This document shows, one piece after another, positions 17,034 to 25,394 of a stretch of DNA of 64,000 nucleotides. Both the position numbers and the translations under genes were made by a program. How positions within the stretch are numbered: the first letter of the stretch is position 1; each line of letters begins with the position of its first letter. The notes beneath the pieces were generated by a model. The model saw only the letters and a program-made list of their open reading frames with translations, was not told the origin of the DNA and ran no database searches. This stretch comes from Streptomyces sp. MJM8645. GTDB lineage: Bacteria; Actinomycetota; Actinomycetes; Streptomycetales; Streptomycetaceae. The DNA lies in assembly GCF_001625365.1 (NCBI RefSeq), contig NZ_LJJF01000001.1, positions 3,917,001-3,981,000 of the forward strand, in the 5' to 3' direction.

Positions 17034-17646
17034 GCCGCCACTCCTGACGTGCTACGTGCCATGCGGAACCCCCAGGTACGGCCGGTGTGGAGCGATGACG
17101 GCCAAAGGGCGCGTTTCGCCTCGATTCGCTACTACTCGTCATTGATCGACAGCAATGCCACCACTTCTACACAGGCCATTTGGGGCATGTCCAGATCCAG
17201 GACGACGCGGTGGCCTGTTCCACATCCGCGAGACCCGGTCGGGGGGCGCGTACGGCCTGGCCGCGCGCCGGTCCGGTCGGGAGGCATGGAGGGGACCGGG
17301 AGCGGGCAGAACGGAGGGGACGGACCCGGCGGCCGTCCGGATCGTATGCCCGCGCCGCCCGGGACCCGGGCTGGCCGGAAGTCTCTCACTCGTACGGTGG
17401 AACCAAGCGCGCCCGGGCGGCGTCCATCCGGTCGCATACGGGATTCTCGTTCCAGGGGCTGTTTCAGTGCGCGGCCCTTCTCATGTCGTGCTCCACACCG
17501 TGATCCACGTCGTCGCCGCGCCGCCCGCCATGCCGCCCGCCCCCCTTCGCGCCGCCGGGGCCGTGCCACCGCGGGTCCGCGTGACGAGTCCCGGCGGTGC
17601 CGACGGGCCGGAGCGAACCGAGCGGTCAGGGAAAGGAACGAGCGCC
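17034..17646. other. large divergent intergenic region
   Basis: About 610 bp separate the phosphatase gene (leftward) from the primase-like gene (rightward). The part near 17110-17165 is less GC-rich and likely holds the phosphatase promoter. I see no RNA gene, clear operator or convincing small coding frame in it. Confidence 0.4.
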
Positions 17647-18324
17647 ATGCGTGAGAACCCGAAAGATCCGTGTCCGCCCGCCACTCCCCACCACCCCGTC
17701 CAGGACGACGTCGCACGTCAGCGCCCTGCCCGGCTCGCCGCGGCCCTGACGGCCGCCGTCGACCACCGCTGGCCCGTGGTGCCGGGGGCCGTTCTGCGCG
17801 GCGGCCAGTGCTCCTGCGGCGACCAGGACTGCACCGTGCCGGGCGCGCACCCGCACGACCCGTCGCTGCTGGCCGCCACCACGGACGCCCGGATGGTGCG
17901 CTGGTGGTGGGAGCGGCAGAGCCCGGACGCTCCGGTGCTGGCCGCCACCGGTTCGGTGGTCTCGGCGGTCAGCCTGCCGGCGGCGGCCGGCGCCCGGGCG
18001 CTGGTCTACCTGGGCGCGCTGCGGCTGCCGCTCGGTCCGGTGCTGGCGATGCCGGGCCGGTACGCGCTGCTGGTGGCCCCGTACTCGCTGGACGCGATCG
18101 GCGAGATGCTCGCTCAACTCCCTTGGGTGCCAGGCTCGTTGCGCTACCACGGGGTGGACGGCTTCCTGCCGCTGCCGCCCGGCGGGGCGGCCGGCCGGGT
18201 GCGCTGGGTGCTGGCCCCGCACCCGGACGCCGACGGCGGGGTGTGGCTGCCGCAGGTCGGGCCGCTGCTGGGCGAGTTGGTGGAGGCGACGGTCCGGTTG
18301 GACAGCGGTCGCTCGGCGTACTGA
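17647..18324 (+). CDS. bifunctional DNA primase/polymerase-like protein
   Basis: 225 aa. The ATG at 17647 follows AAAGGA. The sequence corresponds to the N-terminal prim-pol fold: WPVVPGAVLRGGQCSCGDQD, the Cys-rich CSCGDQDCTVPGAHPHDP, the WWWERQSPDAPVLAATG helix, and a C-terminal VRWVLAPHPDADGGVWLPQ segment. It lacks any helicase extension and the obvious catalytic Asp pair of active prim-pols, as in the short chromosomal streptomycete version found beside the SEC-C protein gene. A housekeeping role is probable but unknown. Confidence 0.65.
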   Translation: MRENPKDPCPPATPHHPVQDDVARQRPARLAAALTAAVDHRWPVVPGAVLRGGQCSCGDQDCTVPGAHPHDPSLLAATTDARMVRWWWERQSPDAPVLAATGSVVSAVSLPAAAGARALVYLGALRLPLGPVLAMPGRYALLVAPYSLDAIGEMLAQLPWVPGSLRYHGVDGFLPLPPGGAAGRVRWVLAPHPDADGGVWLPQVGPLLGELVEATVRLDSGRSAY

Positions 18325-18376
18325 TCCGCCGGTCCGTTCCCGGGCCGCTCGTCGGGGCCCTGCGGAAAACAAAAGA

Positions 18377-18414
18377 TCCGGCCGCTGGCGACGGGGGATG
18401 CACCAGCGGCCGGA
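18377..18414 (+). terminator. terminator after the primase-like gene
   Basis: A 12-bp perfect stem (18377-18388 with 18403-18414) is followed by CTCTTT, close to a classical intrinsic terminator. Confidence 0.85.
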
Positions 18415-18530
18415 CTCTTTAGACAGTAACAAGGATCCGCGCCCGCGCCAATTTCCAAGACCCCCTGCCCGCCCGGAAATTGCGGCTTCATGGCGACAAT
18501 GTGACGCGTATCACCCGGATCCCGGGCGCT

Positions 18531-19514
18531 TTAGTTCAAGGTGACCTGACGGTTCACCAGGTTCGCGCGGGCGCGCCGCTCCTCGGCGGTCAACGGGGTC
18601 TCGTCGGCGAGCACCGAGGCCAGCCGCTCGGCGAACTCGGCGGCCGGCTTCTCGCAGTCGGCGGCGGTCATGGCGAGCGGGAGGTCCCAGACCGGGACGG
18701 TCAGGCCGTGCGCGCGGAACGAGCCGACCAGGCGGGTGTCCGGGCCGAGCGAGGACTGGTCGGCGGCGCTCAGCCGGGCCAGCGCGTCCAGCAGCCGCTC
18801 CTCGGGCACGGTCATCACCCAGCGCAGGTGGTTCTTGTCGGGGGTGCCGCACCAGTAGGCGGCGTCGGCGCTCGCCAGCTTCTCGGTCGGGATGGCCGAG
18901 GCGTTGGCGCGCTCCAGGGAGGCGGCGACCTCGCCGGTCGCGGTCTCGGCGTCCTCCAGCCAGAACTCGAAGCCGGTGTGCACGGCGGGCGTGAACGCGG
19001 CGTTGACGTCCAGCAGGTCCTGGAGCCGGCGTCCGCCCGCCTCGGTCCGGCGGGACGGCACCGGGTTGCCCGGCTCGGTGGCCAGCGCCAGCTCCAGGGC
19101 GTCCGCGAGGTCGCGGCTGAGGTCGCCGGAGGAGGACTGGGTCTGCAGGCCGAGCAGGATGGAGCCGTCCTGGCGGCGCAGGGCCGGCCAGGCCAGCGGC
19201 AGCACGGTGGCCAGGGTCACCGACGGGACGTCGCCGGTGGCGCCCTCGGCCACCCCGGCGGCCAGCGTCAGCGGCACCGTGGCGGCGGGCACCAGCTCGC
19301 GCAGCGCGACCCAGTCGGCCTCGCCCGCCAGGCCCTCGAACGGGCGGTGCACCAGCTCCTGCACCGCGTGCGAGGCCTCCCGGCCGTGACAGGCCTTGTA
19401 CCGGCGGCCCGAACCGCAGGGGCAGTTCTCGCGGGCCCCCACCACGGGGACCTCGCCCGTGACGGCGGTGGTGGACTGACGCTGCGGCGCCTTCTTGGCG
19501 GCCTTCTTGCCCAT
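18531..19514 (-). CDS. DUF5926-type protein with N-terminal SEC-C zinc motif
   Basis: 327 aa. After a Lys/Ala-rich start (MGKKAAKKAPQRQ) it carries a SEC-C motif, CPCGSGRRYKACHG, which binds zinc in SecA and many other proteins. The remainder has the conserved layout of DUF5926: VQELVHRPFEGLAGEADWVALR, QTQSSSGDLSRDLADALE, and a C-terminal LTAEERRARANLVNRQV. The protein is widespread in actinobacteria; its biochemical role is not known. The neighbourhood with the prim-pol-like gene is conserved in the family as I know it. Confidence 0.8.
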   Translation of the reverse strand: MGKKAAKKAPQRQSTTAVTGEVPVVGARENCPCGSGRRYKACHGREASHAVQELVHRPFEGLAGEADWVALRELVPAATVPLTLAAGVAEGATGDVPSVTLATVLPLAWPALRRQDGSILLGLQTQSSSGDLSRDLADALELALATEPGNPVPSRRTEAGGRRLQDLLDVNAAFTPAVHTGFEFWLEDAETATGEVAASLERANASAIPTEKLASADAAYWCGTPDKNHLRWVMTVPEERLLDALARLSAADQSSLGPDTRLVGSFRAHGLTVPVWDLPLAMTAADCEKPAAEFAERLASVLADETPLTAEERRARANLVNRQVTLN

Positions 19515-19620
19515 GGTGCGGCTCTCCCGGGAACGGTGGTCCTTTGCTCCGGGCAGCCTACTGACGTTCCCCCGGCGCGCGGGCACGCGCCGGGCGGACG
19601 GGTGGGGGGCGCGCGTCGGT

Positions 19621-20205
19621 TCAGGCGCTGCGGGCGTCACCACCGGTGCGCCGGGCGTGCCGGGCCCGGGCGGGCAGCGCCGCCCAGACCGTCACCTCGC
19701 CGGGCGCGTCGCGCACGCCCCAGTCGCTGGCCAGCTGGCCGACGATGTTCAGGCCGCGACCGCCGCGCGAGGTCAGCGAGGGGCCGGCGGGCAGCGGCCG
19801 GGTGGTCGCGCCGCCGTCGGTGACCTCCAGGGTGAGCACGCCGTCGGCGTGCAGCTGCCAGCGGACCAGCACGCCGCCGTCCGTTCCGCTCCCGTGCTCC
19901 TCGCGCTCCCGGCCGCCCGGTGCGGGGTGCGTTCCGGAGGGGACACCGACCAGCAGCTGGTCCACCACCTCGGCCCGCGCGCCGCGCCCCAGGGCCCGCA
20001 GCGGGCCGAGCGGACGGGCGTACCGACAGGCGTTGCTCAGCAGTTCGGAAAGGATCAATACGGCATCATCAATGACCGGCTCCGGTATCTGCCGGTCGCC
20101 GAGATCTCGACGCAGTCGGCGCCGTGCGACCCCGACACTCGCCGGGCCGTGCGGCACTGCCATGGTCGATGAAGTCGGCACTTCACGCGCCACCATCAAC
20201 GCCAC
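19621..20205 (-). CDS. RsbW-like ATP-binding regulatory protein
   Basis: 194 aa. I chose the GTG at 20203-20205 because AAGGAGG lies 7-8 nt upstream; an ATG at 20292 is in frame but lacks a ribosome site. The HATPase_c domain is marked by the N-box LILSELLSNACRYARP, the G1 box LEVTDGGATTRP and the G2 box SRGGRGLNIVGQLASDWGV. This class includes anti-sigma kinases and related regulators that are abundant in streptomycetes. A long insertion (about residues 85-120) between N-box and G1 box is typical of the streptomycete set. Partner unknown; the PP2C phosphatase at 15597-17033 is a candidate. Confidence 0.8.
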   Translation of the reverse strand: MALMVAREVPTSSTMAVPHGPASVGVARRRLRRDLGDRQIPEPVIDDAVLILSELLSNACRYARPLGPLRALGRGARAEVVDQLLVGVPSGTHPAPGGREREEHGSGTDGGVLVRWQLHADGVLTLEVTDGGATTRPLPAGPSLTSRGGRGLNIVGQLASDWGVRDAPGEVTVWAALPARARHARRTGGDARSA

Positions 20206-20468
20206 CCCCGGACCTCCTTCAGCGTATGCCGAGGGAGAGATGCCCCTTGGTAATGCGTCGGAAACGACCGCCGGACGATCCCGCGAGGACATTTCAAGCG
20301 ATTGCGACCGAGGGTGGACCTGAGGTCATTCCGTGCTCACCCTGCGTCGCCCCGGTGCATGAATTCCGGCAATAACGGGCCCGGAAGGTTTGACTGCCGA
20401 CCAGAACGATCAGGTTGTGTCCGGGCTTTGCGGGTGGATTTGCGGGCGGCCCGCCGCCCGACGGCGGA

Positions 20469-21293
20469 TCACCGCCCGAGCTGCGCCAGGACCTCGGCGG
20501 GCCGGTTGGTGATGATCGCGGACACCCCGAGCTCCAGGCACAGTTCCACGTCGGCCGGTTCGTCCACGGTCCACACGTGCACCTCGTGCCCCAGCTCGCG
20601 CAGCCGCGTCACCAGCTGCGGGCGGGCCCGCACCAGGTCGATGCCCGGCCCGGCGATCCGCGCCCCGCCCGGCAGCGGGGAGCCCGGGCGCAGCCGGCCG
20701 ACCAGCGGCAGGGTCCGTTCGAACAGGAACACCCGCCGGTACTCCGGCGCCGAGGCCGCCACCCGGTCCAGCCCCACCGAGGAGAAGCTCATGATCCGGG
20801 CCGAGGGGCGCTCGCCCTCCCGGCTCGCGCCGATCTTGAAGCGTTCGAGCGTCCGCAGCAGCTCGGCCTCCACCCGGCCGCGGTAGCGCACCGGGTGCTT
20901 GGTCTCGATCGCCAGGTCCACCGGGCGGCCGCAGTCCACCACCAGCTCCAGCAGCCGCTCCAGCCGCAGCACGCCGCGCAGCTCGGGGTCGGTGCTGGGG
21001 CGGCCGGTCTTCCAGGCACCGAAGTCGTACGCCTCCAGTTCGGCCAGCGTCATCGCCGAGACGGTGCCCTGGCCGTTGGAGACCCGGCCGATCCGGCGGT
21101 CGTGCACGCAGACCAGCTCGCCGTCGGCGGTCAGCCGGACGTCGCACTCGACCGCGTCCGCGCCCTCGTCGAGCGCGCGCCGGTACGCCGCCAGGGTGTG
21201 CTCGGGCAGGGCGTGCGAGGAACCGCGGTGGGCGATCACCTGGACGGGCGGCGTGGTGCGCGCCGCCGTCGAGGACGGGTCTGTGCTGGTCAC
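20469..21293 (-). CDS. glycerophosphodiester phosphodiesterase
   Basis: 274 aa from the GTG at 21291-21293; another GTG three codons upstream is equally possible. The TIM-barrel GDPD signature is complete: VIAHRGSSHALPEHTLAAY (catalytic His-Arg), EGADAVECDVRLTADGELVC (metal Glu and Asp), VHDRRIGRV (second His), then LAIETKHP and a C-terminal VHVWTVDEPADVELCLELGV. The enzyme hydrolyses glycerophosphodiesters to glycerol-3-phosphate and alcohol. No signal peptide is seen, so it is cytoplasmic. Confidence 0.92.
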   Translation of the reverse strand: MTSTDPSSTAARTTPPVQVIAHRGSSHALPEHTLAAYRRALDEGADAVECDVRLTADGELVCVHDRRIGRVSNGQGTVSAMTLAELEAYDFGAWKTGRPSTDPELRGVLRLERLLELVVDCGRPVDLAIETKHPVRYRGRVEAELLRTLERFKIGASREGERPSARIMSFSSVGLDRVAASAPEYRRVFLFERTLPLVGRLRPGSPLPGGARIAGPGIDLVRARPQLVTRLRELGHEVHVWTVDEPADVELCLELGVSAIITNRPAEVLAQLGR

Positions 21294-21329
21294 GGGCCCC
21301 ACGATAGGCGGCGGAAGTGACGCGCAGGC

Positions 21330-21360
21330 GAAGACGGCCCCAATCCGCGGGGCCGTCTTC
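21330..21360 (-). terminator. terminator after cytX
   Basis: A perfect 12-bp stem (21330-21341 with 21349-21360) with a 7-nt loop lies 13 bp beyond the cytX stop. Confidence 0.85.
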
Positions 21361-21372
21361 GGTGCCGGTCGG

Positions 21373-22839
21373 TCAGCTCCGCGCCGCCCTGCGGGTCAGC
21401 GGGGTGAGCGCCCAGGTGACCAGGGCCGGCACCAGGAAGGCGAACAGCGAGGCCGACGTCCACTCCTGCGGGGTGAAGTGCAGGGCGTCCTGGGCGGAGG
21501 TCCAGAAGTCCGTCCACCAGCCGGCCACCGCGGTCGGCGCGATGAACTGGTAGACCGCGAAGCCCAGCACCCATGGCAGCAGCATCAGACGGCGCGAGGG
21601 CGCGTCGGCGGAGAGGTTCCAGCCGTACCGGCCGGCGCCGAAGAAGTAGTCCACCGCCAGCACCGCCAGCAGCGGCACGAAGACCGAGCCGATCAGGCCC
21701 AGGAAGTTGGTGTAGGTGTCGGTGAACTTGTCGATCTGCAGCGCCAGCACGGTGATCAGCAGGCCGATCCCGCCGGTCAGCACCCGGCGGTCCACCTTCG
21801 GCAGCAGGTTCTGCACCGACATCGCGGTCGAGTACACGTTGGCGAAGGACTGGTCCGTCTCGCGCAGCACCAGCACCAGCAGGAACAGCCAGCCGGCCCA
21901 GACGCCGAGGAAGGAGTCGAAGATCCTGTTCGGGTCGCCGTCGGACTGCAGCAGGGCCATCAGGCCGAGCACGTAGCACCAGACCTGGGCGATCGTGTAG
22001 CCGGAGAAGCTGCCCCAGAACGCCGAGCGCGCGGTGCGCGAGTGCCGGGTGTAGTCGGCGGCCAACGGGACGAAGGAGATCGACACCGCGATCATCGCGT
22101 CGGTGGCGCCCAGGAAGCCGTGCCAGTTGCCGGCGCCCGGGTCGGGCACCCCCTGGCGGCCCAACTGGACGGTGAAGTACACCATCGCGACGGCGACCGC
22201 ACCGGCCACGAAGCGGCGCAGCACCGCGATCGAGCCCAGCGGCCAGATGGTCAGCGCGGTGGTCAGCGCGCCCGCCAGGAGCACGAACAGCCAGCGGTAG
22301 CCGTCGGTGTGGGCGACGGTCTGCGCGCCCGCCGCGATCGTCAGCAGCTCGAACACGCCCCAGCCGACGCACTGGACGATGTTCAGCACCGTCGGGACGT
22401 ACGACAGCCGGGTGCCGAACAGCCCGCGCAGGTTCGCCATCGCGGGCGCACCGGTACGGGCCCCGATCAGCGCGGCCACGCCGAGCATCGCGGTGCCGAC
22501 CACGGTGCCGGCCACGATCGCGGTCACCGCGGCGGCCAGCGACAGCTCGCTGCCCTTGGCGCCGAGCACGGTCGCGGCGGTGGAGAAGCCGATCAGGCTG
22601 ACGCCCAGGTTCATCCAGAGCGCGAAGTGGTCCCGGAAGCGCAGCGTGCGCGGCGGCTCGGTGTCCAGTACGAGCGGTGCCTCGGCACGCTCCGGGCGGT
22701 CCAGCACGGCGGTCGCCGTGTCGGTGGGGCCCGTGCGACCGCTGTCATCGCTGTCACCGTCGTGAGCGGTCGGGGACGGTTCGGGGAAACCCTTGGACGC
22801 GGGCGCGCCCGAAGAAGAGGATGGCGAAGCAGGCGACAT
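21373..22839 (-). CDS. cytX: CytX-type NCS1 transporter, putative hydroxymethylpyrimidine permease
   Basis: 488 aa with about 12 hydrophobic segments after a 65-residue hydrophilic N-terminus. It matches NCS1 cytosine/purine permeases: RFRDHFALWMNLGVSLIGFS at the first span, APAMANLRGLFGTRLSYVPT, and SFVPLAADYTRHSRTARSAF in the middle. A TPP riboswitch immediately precedes it, which in other bacteria marks CytX as the importer of the thiamin pyrimidine (HMP) or related precursors. The ATG at 22837-22839 uses the AGGGAG inside the riboswitch 3' strand as its Shine-Dalgarno. Confidence 0.9.
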   Translation of the reverse strand: MSPASPSSSSGAPASKGFPEPSPTAHDGDSDDSGRTGPTDTATAVLDRPERAEAPLVLDTEPPRTLRFRDHFALWMNLGVSLIGFSTAATVLGAKGSELSLAAAVTAIVAGTVVGTAMLGVAALIGARTGAPAMANLRGLFGTRLSYVPTVLNIVQCVGWGVFELLTIAAGAQTVAHTDGYRWLFVLLAGALTTALTIWPLGSIAVLRRFVAGAVAVAMVYFTVQLGRQGVPDPGAGNWHGFLGATDAMIAVSISFVPLAADYTRHSRTARSAFWGSFSGYTIAQVWCYVLGLMALLQSDGDPNRIFDSFLGVWAGWLFLLVLVLRETDQSFANVYSTAMSVQNLLPKVDRRVLTGGIGLLITVLALQIDKFTDTYTNFLGLIGSVFVPLLAVLAVDYFFGAGRYGWNLSADAPSRRLMLLPWVLGFAVYQFIAPTAVAGWWTDFWTSAQDALHFTPQEWTSASLFAFLVPALVTWALTPLTRRAARS

Positions 22840-22847
22840 GGCCGATA

Positions 22848-22975
22848 CTCCCTACGCCGGCATTACCCGGACAGGTTCCGGCGGTCTGCGCCCCCTCGAC
22901 GGTCCGCCCACGATCCCGTGGCGTACGGTCGACCAGCGCACTCTCAGCCTGGTCGGTCCAAGCTCCCGCGTGTCA
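22848..22975 (-). promoter_or_regulatory. TPP riboswitch (THI element) controlling cytX
   Basis: On the minus strand the core elements occur in order: GGCTGAGAGTGCG, an extra stem-loop (a variable P3a-type arm), then GGAACCTGTCCGGGTAATGC and CCGGCGTAGGGAG. These are the conserved CUGAGA, ACCUGAUC-like and GGUAAUGCCAGCGUAGGGA parts of the thiamin-pyrophosphate aptamer. The final GUAGGGAG is at once the P1 3' strand and the ribosome-binding site of cytX, whose ATG lies 8 nt away. TPP binding should therefore block translation start directly. One position (CCTGTCC for CCTGATC) departs from the common consensus. Confidence 0.93.
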
Positions 22976-22984
22976 GTTGTGAGC

Positions 22985-23293
22985 GACAGGCTAACCGGCC
23001 CGGGGGTGAACGCCAAGGCCACGGGTGTGCGGCCCGCATCGCGGGACGTCCGGCGGAGGTGGGGGAGCCTCCGGTCGTCGGCCTGGTTGTCGGCCTGGTC
23101 GTCGGTTCGGCCGTCGAGTTGCTCGTCGACTTGCTCGCCGGCTCGGTCGTCGGCGCATGACAGCCTGGTCGGCGGCCCGGCTGTCGGCGGCGGCTAAGGA
23201 TTCTTATGAGTTATTCAGAGGGGTCCTTACGGCAATCGAATCGGCAGTACGAAAAACTATGGTCCTTGGTTCTGTCAGCTATGGAGGTCGTTC
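22985..23293. other. intergenic region between cytX and the HtrA-like gene
   Basis: About 300 bp. It has an imperfect 12-bp repeat GTCGTCGGCCTG/GTTGTCGGCCTG/GTCGTCGGTTCG near 23077-23112 and an AT-richer stretch from 23195 to 23280 just before the protease gene that likely carries its promoter. No gene is supported. Confidence 0.4.
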
Positions 23294-25126
23294 GTGAGCA
23301 CCGAGCGCGAGGTTGGGCCCACCGGGCCGCAGGGGGAGCAGCCCTCGGGCGGCCAGTCGGCGGCTGTTCCCGCTTCCGACGGCCACGCCTCGGGCGGGCA
23401 CCAGCCGACACTGGCCTTCGGCCGGGTCCCCGAGCCAGCGGCCGCGCCGGCCGCCGAGGCCGCACCGGCTGAGGCCGCGCCGACCGAAGGCGCGCCGACC
23501 GATGGTGTTCCGGCCGAGGGCGGGTACCAGTCCACCGTGGCCTTCACCAAGGTCCCCGCGCCGGAGACGGCCCCGCAGGCCCCGGCCGCGCCGGCCGCCG
23601 ACGTGCCGGTCTCCCCGGTCGACGCCGCCACCGGCTACATCGACGCGCCGCCGCCGGTCCTGCCGCCCGCCCCGCCGGTCCCGGCCGCGCCGGCGGCACC
23701 CGTCGCACCTGTCGCACCTGTCGCACCCGTCGCCGAGAGCCCGGCCCTGCCGCCGGGTGCCAACCCGTACGCGACCCCGGCCCACGGCGTCCCCGCCGCC
23801 GGCCCGCACGACCCGTACGGCACCCCGGCCGCCCCCGGCGCGCCCGCCGCGCACCCCACGCCCGGCCACCACCCGTTCGGCGCCGGCCAGCCGCTCGGCG
23901 GCTGGGGCGTCGCCCACGACGCCGGCGGCGGCGCGGGCTACCCGGGCGGCCCGGCCGGACCGCTCGGCTACCCGGCCGACTACCCCGGCGGCCCCGGCGG
24001 CCCGCGCAAGAAGCGCGGCGGCCTGGTCGCCCTGATCGCCGCCGTCGCGCTGGTCGCCGGCGTGGCCGGCGGGGCGCTCGGCGTGACCGTCGCGGACCGC
24101 AACGACCGCACCAACAGCGCCGACGACCACCGCAGCACCACCGTCCAGGCCAGCAACACCCAGAAGAACGAGCCCGCCCCCGGCTCGATCGCCGGCATCG
24201 CGCAGAAGGCGCTGCCCAGCGTCGTCACCATCAAGGCGCAGGGCAACGGTGAGTCGGGCACCGGTACCGGCTTCGTCTTCGACACCGAGGGCCACATCCT
24301 CACCAACAACCACGTGGTCGCGCCGACCCTCAACGGCGGCAAACTGACCGTCAAGTTCGCCGACGGCACGTCCTACAACGCGTCCGTGCTGGGCCACGCC
24401 GAGGGCTACGACGTCGCCGTGATCAAGATCGACAACCCGCCGAAGAGCAAGCTGGCCCCGCTTCCGCTGGCCGACTCCGACAAGGTCAACGTCGGCGACG
24501 CCACCGTCGCGATCGGTGCGCCGTACGGCCTGGAGTCCACCGTCACCAGCGGCATCGTCAGCGCCAAGGACCGCCCGGTCGCCTCCGGCGACGAGACCGG
24601 CGGCCAGTCCTCCTACATGAACGCCCTGCAGACCGACGCCTCGATCAACCCCGGCAACTCCGGCGGCCCGCTGCTCGACTCCAGCGGCTCGGTGATCGGC
24701 ATCAACTCGGCGATCCAGTCCAACGCCTCCGCCAACGGCCGGGCCGGCAGCATCGGCCTCGGCTTCGCCATCCCGATCAACCAGGCCAAGTGGGTCGCCG
24801 ACACCCTGATCAAGACCGGCAAGCCGGTCTACGCCAAGCTCGACGTGCTGCGCAACGACGACTACAAGGGCGACGGCGCGCAGATCCAGACCCGCGACAT
24901 CCAGGGCCAGCCGGCCGTCACCCCCGGCGGCGCCGCCGACAAGGCCGGTCTCAAGCCGGGCGACGTCATCACCAAGCTCGGCGGAGTCCCGATCGACAAC
25001 GGCCCCGCCCTGGTCAGCCGGATCTGGACGCACAAGCCCGGCGAGACCGTCGACGTCGAGTACACCCGCAACGGCCAGCAGTTCAACACCAAGGTCACCC
25101 TCGGCCAGCGGGACGGCGACAGCTGA
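23294..25126 (+). CDS. membrane-anchored HtrA/DegP-like S1C serine protease with PDZ domain
   Basis: 610 aa, GTG start at 23294 with GGAGG 6 nt upstream. A 235-residue cytoplasmic, Pro/Ala-rich N-terminus is followed by KKRGG, one membrane span (about 240-262), then a trypsin-like domain with the triad His340 (TNNHVV), Asp373 (GYDVAVIKID) and Ser456 (NPGNSGGPLL), and a C-terminal PDZ domain (GAADKAGLKPGDVITKLGG). Such proteases act in extracytoplasmic protein quality control and envelope stress. Length, topology and triad are all as expected for the actinobacterial group. Confidence 0.93.
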   Translation: MSTEREVGPTGPQGEQPSGGQSAAVPASDGHASGGHQPTLAFGRVPEPAAAPAAEAAPAEAAPTEGAPTDGVPAEGGYQSTVAFTKVPAPETAPQAPAAPAADVPVSPVDAATGYIDAPPPVLPPAPPVPAAPAAPVAPVAPVAPVAESPALPPGANPYATPAHGVPAAGPHDPYGTPAAPGAPAAHPTPGHHPFGAGQPLGGWGVAHDAGGGAGYPGGPAGPLGYPADYPGGPGGPRKKRGGLVALIAAVALVAGVAGGALGVTVADRNDRTNSADDHRSTTVQASNTQKNEPAPGSIAGIAQKALPSVVTIKAQGNGESGTGTGFVFDTEGHILTNNHVVAPTLNGGKLTVKFADGTSYNASVLGHAEGYDVAVIKIDNPPKSKLAPLPLADSDKVNVGDATVAIGAPYGLESTVTSGIVSAKDRPVASGDETGGQSSYMNALQTDASINPGNSGGPLLDSSGSVIGINSAIQSNASANGRAGSIGLGFAIPINQAKWVADTLIKTGKPVYAKLDVLRNDDYKGDGAQIQTRDIQGQPAVTPGGAADKAGLKPGDVITKLGGVPIDNGPALVSRIWTHKPGETVDVEYTRNGQQFNTKVTLGQRDGDS

Positions 25127-25188
25127 CCCCACCCGCACGAAACGGTGTGCACCGAACCCCGCCGGACCCGTTAGGCTGACCTCCGCCT

Positions 25189-25276
25189 GGAGAGCTGCCC
25201 GAGCGGCCTAAGGGAACAGTCTTGAAAACTGTCGTGCGGTGACCCCGTACCGTGGGTTCGAATCCCACGCTCTCCG
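25189..25276 (+). tRNA. tRNA-Ser (anticodon TGA)
   Basis: The 7-bp acceptor stem GGAGAGC/GCTCTCC, a D arm, an anticodon stem ACAGT/ACTGT around loop CTTGAAA (anticodon TGA), a long class II variable arm and the T arm GTGGG-TTCGAAT-CCCAC are all present in 88 nt. It reads serine UCA codons. CCA is not encoded. Confidence 0.97.
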
Positions 25277-25300
25277 CTGGTTGGAGAACCACCTGCTCAG

Positions 25301-25333
25301 GGCGGGTGCCGAGATCACTCGGCACCCGCCTTT
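25301..25333 (+). terminator. terminator after tRNA-Ser
   Basis: A perfect 13-bp stem GGCGGGTGCCGAG/CTCGGCACCCGCC (25301-25313 with 25318-25330) with a 4-nt loop is followed by TTT. Confidence 0.9.
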
Positions 25334-25354
25334 CGCGTTTGCGGCCGGCGGGGG

Positions 25355-25377
25355 TTGACCCTGACACGGTGGCAGGG
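25355..25377 (+). promoter_or_regulatory. MerR-type promoter of the BmrR-like gene
   Basis: TTGACC (25355-25360) is overlapped by the dyad CCCTG-N9-CAGGG (25359-25377), again in the spacer position used by MerR-family activators. The regulated gene starts 18 bp downstream, suggesting autoregulation with a short or absent leader. Confidence 0.6.
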
Positions 25378-25394
25378 GGTGGAGTGGGGGCACC

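Noticed and set aside
15312..17654. Long plus-strand open frame of about 780 codons
   Set aside because: It is antisense to aminopeptidase P and the PP2C phosphatase, both of which have clear domain motifs; the frame reads Gly/Ala/Val/Arg-rich noise typical of GC-rich antisense frames.
20899..23160. Long plus-strand open frame of about 750 codons
   Set aside because: It runs antisense to the glycerophosphodiesterase gene, cytX and the TPP riboswitch and shows no domain; composition (Gln/His/Arg/Gly) is that of a shadow frame.
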